Source: Pseudomonas floridensis
Lineage (GTDB): Bacteria > Pseudomonadota > Gammaproteobacteria > Pseudomonadales > Pseudomonadaceae
Assembly: GCF_002087235.1 (NCBI RefSeq)
Contig: NZ_MUIO01000069.1
Location: forward strand, 1-33,880
DNA: 33,880 nt
Direction of reading: 5' to 3'
The notes beneath the pieces are model-generated. The model made no database searches, was not told where the DNA came from, and worked only from the letters and a program-made list of their open reading frames with translations. Shown here one piece after another: positions 31,676 through 33,880 of this stretch; within the stretch, counting starts at the first letter, position 1; every line of letters starts with the position of its first letter. The translations under genes and the position numbers were made by a program.

Positions 31676-32635
31676 TCAGGTTTCGTCGGCCTTGGCCAAC
31701 GGCACGGAATGATCTCGGCCCAGACCGGAAACATGCTGTTTGCCGATCCCTTCACCGCCGCCGTCACCCGCTTCCTTCTCGCCCTCTTCCTTGCCTTCGG
31801 CGGACATATGCTCGATGACCGCGTTCATCTCCGCTCCCAGCAGCAATACGGCCGCCGAGATGTAGAAGTACAACAGCAGCACGATGATCGCGCCGATGCT
31901 GCCGTACATGGCGTTGTAGTCAGCGAAGGTCTTGACGTAAAAACCGAACGCCAGCGATGCGACGATCCATACCACGACCGCCAGCACCGAGCCGGGCGTG
32001 ATGAAGCGAAACTCCTGTTTCACGTCAGGCATCACGTAATAGATCAGCGCCACAGCCACCATTAGCAGCAGAATAATGGCCGGCCAGCGCAGGATGGTCC
32101 ATAGCGTGACGATGAACTCTTCCATGCCAATCTGCGCGGCAATCCAGTTCATCACCTGCGGGCCGAGCACCATGAAAGCAGCAGCGGCGAGCAGCATGCC
32201 TGCAATGCCGACGGTGTAGAAAATCGACAGCGGGAAACGCTTCCAGATCGGGCGGCCTTCCACCACGTCGTAGGCCGCGTTCATCGCGCTCATCATCAAT
32301 CGCACGCCAGCCGAAGCGGTCCACAGCGCGATGAAGATACCGATCGACAGTAGTCCGCCCTTGGATTGTTGCAACTGGTCGATGACCGGATTGACCTGTT
32401 CAAGCGCCTGCGGCGGCAGCACCAGTTCCGACTGCAAGCGCAGCCAGGAGAAAAAATCCGGCAAATGCAGGAAGCCGATCAGCGCGATCAGGAACAGCAG
32501 AAACGGAAACAGAGAAAACAGCATCTGGTAGGCCAGTGCCGATGCATAGGTGGACATCTCGTCATCGAGAAATTCATTGACGGTGCGTACCAGCACTTTG
32601 CCAACCGACAGTTGACGTAAATGGGGGAAAATCAT
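31676..32635 (-). CDS. YihY/UPF0761 family membrane protein
   Basis: The 319-residue inner-membrane protein has six hydrophobic segments and the family markers FLDDEMSTYASALAYQMLFS near the start, GLLSIGIFIALWTASAGVRL, MNAAYDVVEGRPIWKRFPLS and AMYGSIGAIIVLLLYFYISA near the last helix. The family was once called ribonuclease BN by mistake; its real role in the envelope is not settled. A charged, Gly/Glu/Lys-rich tail of about 45 residues follows the last helix. The ATG at 32635 has GAGAGG upstream and is preferred over the longer frame to 32719. It may be co-transcribed with peptide deformylase. Confidence 0.9.
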   Translation of the reverse strand: MIFPHLRQLSVGKVLVRTVNEFLDDEMSTYASALAYQMLFSLFPFLLFLIALIGFLHLPDFFSWLRLQSELVLPPQALEQVNPVIDQLQQSKGGLLSIGIFIALWTASAGVRLMMSAMNAAYDVVEGRPIWKRFPLSIFYTVGIAGMLLAAAAFMVLGPQVMNWIAAQIGMEEFIVTLWTILRWPAIILLLMVAVALIYYVMPDVKQEFRFITPGSVLAVVVWIVASLAFGFYVKTFADYNAMYGSIGAIIVLLLYFYISAAVLLLGAEMNAVIEHMSAEGKEEGEKEAGDGGGEGIGKQHVSGLGRDHSVPLAKADET

Positions 32636-32794
32636 GGCGTTTCCTCTCGCTCCCTTACTGGAACACCTTACAGCCTCAAGATCGGGTATCGCTGCAATTA
32701 TCTGCCAATTCAATGACAAACCTGTGCAGCCACCGATGTCACATTGACTTGACGTGCCGTAAAAGGTTTCAGTTACGTAGAGCAGAATGCATAA

Positions 32795-32814
32795 CGGTCA
32801 TCCGAGGATGACCG
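32795..32814 (-). terminator. Hairpin between the csbD-like and yihY genes
   Basis: CGGTCATC and GATGACCG form a perfect 8-bp stem with a CGAG tetraloop, downstream of the CsbD gene on its strand. A second hairpin with a 6-bp stem lies at 32832-32851, right after the CsbD stop. Neither has a full T-run; together they probably end CsbD transcription. Confidence 0.5.
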
Positions 32815-32831
32815 CTATCTGCATTATCGCG

Positions 32832-32851
32832 TCCCGGTTTCGAACCCGGGA
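32832..32851 (-). terminator. GC-rich hairpin just after the csbD-like stop
   Basis: TCCCGG and CCGGGA pair over 6 bases around TTTCGAAC. The element begins 10 bases past the CsbD stop on the minus strand. Its TTCGAA loop looks like a tRNA T-arm, but no cloverleaf surrounds it. Confidence 0.4.
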
Positions 32852-32860
32852 ACGTCAGGC

Positions 32861-33052
32861 TTACGCCTTGTCGACGCCCTTCTTGATGGCATCCTTGGCG
32901 TCGCCTTTAGCCTGCTGGCCTTCGCCCTTGATTTCCTGCGCCTTGCCTTCAGCCCTCAACTTGGTGTTGTCGGTAGCCTTGCCAACCGCTTGCTTGACGT
33001 TACCAACGGCTTCGTTGGCCATGCCTTTGACTTTATCGCCGGTGCTACTCAT
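32861..33052 (-). CDS. CsbD-family stress protein
   Basis: The 63-residue protein begins MSSTGDKVKGMANEAVGNVK and continues QAVGKATDNTKLRAEGKAQE: small, hydrophilic, Lys/Ala/Gly-rich, with the KGxANEAxGxxKQxxGK pattern of CsbD/YjbJ proteins. These are abundant, probably disordered proteins induced by general stress or in stationary phase, with no known enzymatic function. AGGAGA lies 6-8 bases before the ATG at 33052. The frame is open far upstream, but homology and the ribosome site fix this start. A 244-base region separates it from the divergent gene at 33297. Confidence 0.92.
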   Translation of the reverse strand: MSSTGDKVKGMANEAVGNVKQAVGKATDNTKLRAEGKAQEIKGEGQQAKGDAKDAIKKGVDKA

Positions 33053-33296
33053 GGGAATATCTCCTGGGTCTGAAGACCACATTGAAATCGTGTGTCGTAC
33101 TCGACATAAAGATTGACCCGAGCCGTTTGCCAAGAGTTTCAAGTATTTTTTCGGCGCAGACTCCCGTTCGTCTGCCGCCCTGTCCGGTGTATACCACCGG
33201 CGAATCGCGAGTTCGTAGCGGAGTTTGTGCGAGAATGCGCGACACCGTTGCCCAGCACCACCCGGCACGCTGAACAAACCGATCCACAGGAACGTT

Positions 33297-33677
33297 ATGA
33301 AACTCGATAAAAAGCTGGCCATCGCACGCAGGAACCAGGCTCTGGGCGGCGCTGTGCTCGGCGTCAACAACACCCATTTCGCAGTCCTCGACCCCAAGCG
33401 CAATATCTGGTGGTTCGATCTGCCGGTTCCGCGCCTGCAAGTCGGCCAGTACGAGTGGCTGCACCTGCTGCTGCACACGCCCGCGACCGACCAGTTGCTG
33501 CACTTGAAAGTCACCACAGTGTTCATGCGCGATCACATGGAAGGTCTGGAAGTACGCAACGCCGACAAGCGCAAGTCTACGGTCAGCCTGGAGTTGAGCG
33601 CCGACAAGGATTCCTACCTCAAGGACATGCGCCCCAAGGGCAGCAACCTGAGCTTTGCGGGTTTCCTGCAACCCTGA
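33297..33677 (+). CDS. Small soluble protein, unknown function
   Basis: The 126-residue protein begins MKLDKKLAIARRNQALGGAV and alternates charged and hydrophobic residues in a strand-rich pattern (LGVNNTHFAVLDPKRNIWWF, LPVPRLQVGQYEWLHLLLHT). No signal peptide, membrane helix or known motif was seen. AGGAA lies 6-9 bases before the ATG, and codon use matches the neighbours, so it is very likely real. It is divergent from the CsbD gene and converges on a gene that runs off the window. No functional clue comes from context. Confidence 0.75.
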   Translation: MKLDKKLAIARRNQALGGAVLGVNNTHFAVLDPKRNIWWFDLPVPRLQVGQYEWLHLLLHTPATDQLLHLKVTTVFMRDHMEGLEVRNADKRKSTVSLELSADKDSYLKDMRPKGSNLSFAGFLQP

Positions 33678-33733
33678 TCAGGGGTCGACAGCCAGCGTGA
33701 GAGTCGCCAGCGCGGCGACTTTCATCGGCTCGC

Positions 33734-33880
33734 TCAGGCCAGACGCCGCGCCACCAGATACCCCGCCGGCCCCGCCCATGCCGGGGTCACCGTCGCCCAG
33801 GCCCGGGCCACCAGCGCCCGTTGCGCGGGGCAGCCCGTCATCGGGTCCCCGTCGGGCAGCTCATAGGGGCCGTATGCAAC
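33734..33880 (-). CDS. 3' end of an unidentified leftward gene (partial)
   Basis: A frame entering from the right edge ends at TGA (33736-33734) after 48 residues, including VAYGPYELPDGDPMTGCPAQ and ending AGPAGYLVARRLA. High G/C at third codon positions supports this frame over two others that are also partly open in this GC-rich stretch. No family was recognised from so short a piece. The start and most of the gene lie outside the window. Confidence 0.4.
   Translation of the reverse strand, partial: VAYGPYELPDGDPMTGCPAQRALVARAWATVTPAWAGPAGYLVARRLA

Noticed and set aside
32832..32851. tRNA-like T-arm (TTCGAA loop on a GC stem)
   Set aside because: No acceptor, D or anticodon arms and no CCA end could be placed on either strand; it is a plain hairpin after the csbD-like gene.
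33045..33671. A 208-codon frame antisense to the small protein at 33297
   Set aside because: It crosses the shared promoter region with the CsbD gene and lacks a ribosome site; the plus-strand gene has one.
33678..33880. An alternative Gly/Ala-rich leftward frame ending at 33678
   Set aside because: It is open by GC richness, has lower third-position GC than the frame ending at 33734 and hits a stop inside the window; it cannot be fully excluded.
1..33880. CRISPR arrays, complete insertion sequences, rRNA or tRNA genes
   Set aside because: No regularly spaced short repeats, transposase motifs or structured RNA genes were seen on either strand.

Overview
The window is most likely a chromosomal segment of a plant-associated Pseudomonas of the P. 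syringae group. The strongest clue is a textbook HrpL promoter (hrp box, GGAACC-N15-CCACTAA) 27 bases upstream of a J-domain protein that reads as a HopI1-family type III effector. GC-rich codon use, Pseudomonas-type REP hairpins, an ECF42 sigma factor with its DGPF partner and several Pseudomonas-typical sensor and transporter genes agree. No rRNA, tRNA, CRISPR array or intact insertion sequence was seen.

Layout. (1) 1-6.7 kb is an accessory region. It holds a 140-bp dispersed repeat, the remains of a McrB-like restriction locus (AAA+ fragment, ScoMcrA-like head protein, DUF3883 nuclease-like protein), a BRO-family orphan, a small cysteine-bearing secreted protein, the effector with its hrp box, a four-helix membrane protein, and a type VI secretion module (Hcp, a DUF4225 protein broken by one extra C, and a small membrane protein that may be its immunity partner). 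(2) 6.8-14.7 kb holds an Aer-like PAS chemoreceptor, a zinc-ribbon protein, a secreted protein of unknown function, a divergent LysR/MFS pair, a MASE2-GGDEF diguanylate cyclase, an unrecognised 239-residue protein and a stand-alone LuxR-type regulator. (3) 15.0-17.8 kb is an ECF42 sigma factor cluster with DGPF/YCII, NTF2-like and VOC proteins, plus a candidate ECF42 promoter. (4) 17.8-23.7 kb holds an MHS-type transporter, a TonB-dependent receptor, a PepSY protein and a soluble PQQ-type aldose dehydrogenase with a small secreted neighbour.

(5) 23.9-27.4 kb is a signalling block: a second copy of the 140-bp repeat, a GAF histidine kinase, a PAS histidine kinase, and an RsbQ-like alpha/beta hydrolase whose gene overlaps the PAS kinase gene. 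This resembles the Bacillus RsbQ-RsbP pairing with the phosphatase replaced by a kinase. (6) 27.8-33.9 kb is mostly housekeeping: yeast-type cytosine deaminase, a secreted protein, two GNAT acetyltransferases, an orphan ProX-type binding protein, peptide deformylase, a YihY membrane protein, CsbD, a small unknown protein, and the 3' end of an unidentified gene.

The items most worth following are the HopI1-like allele without visible proline/glutamine repeats, the frameshifted Hcp-DUF4225 module, the RsbQ-PAS kinase pair, the three-part Mcr-like remnant and the paired 140-bp repeats. All assignments come from reading the sequence by eye; no database search was run.
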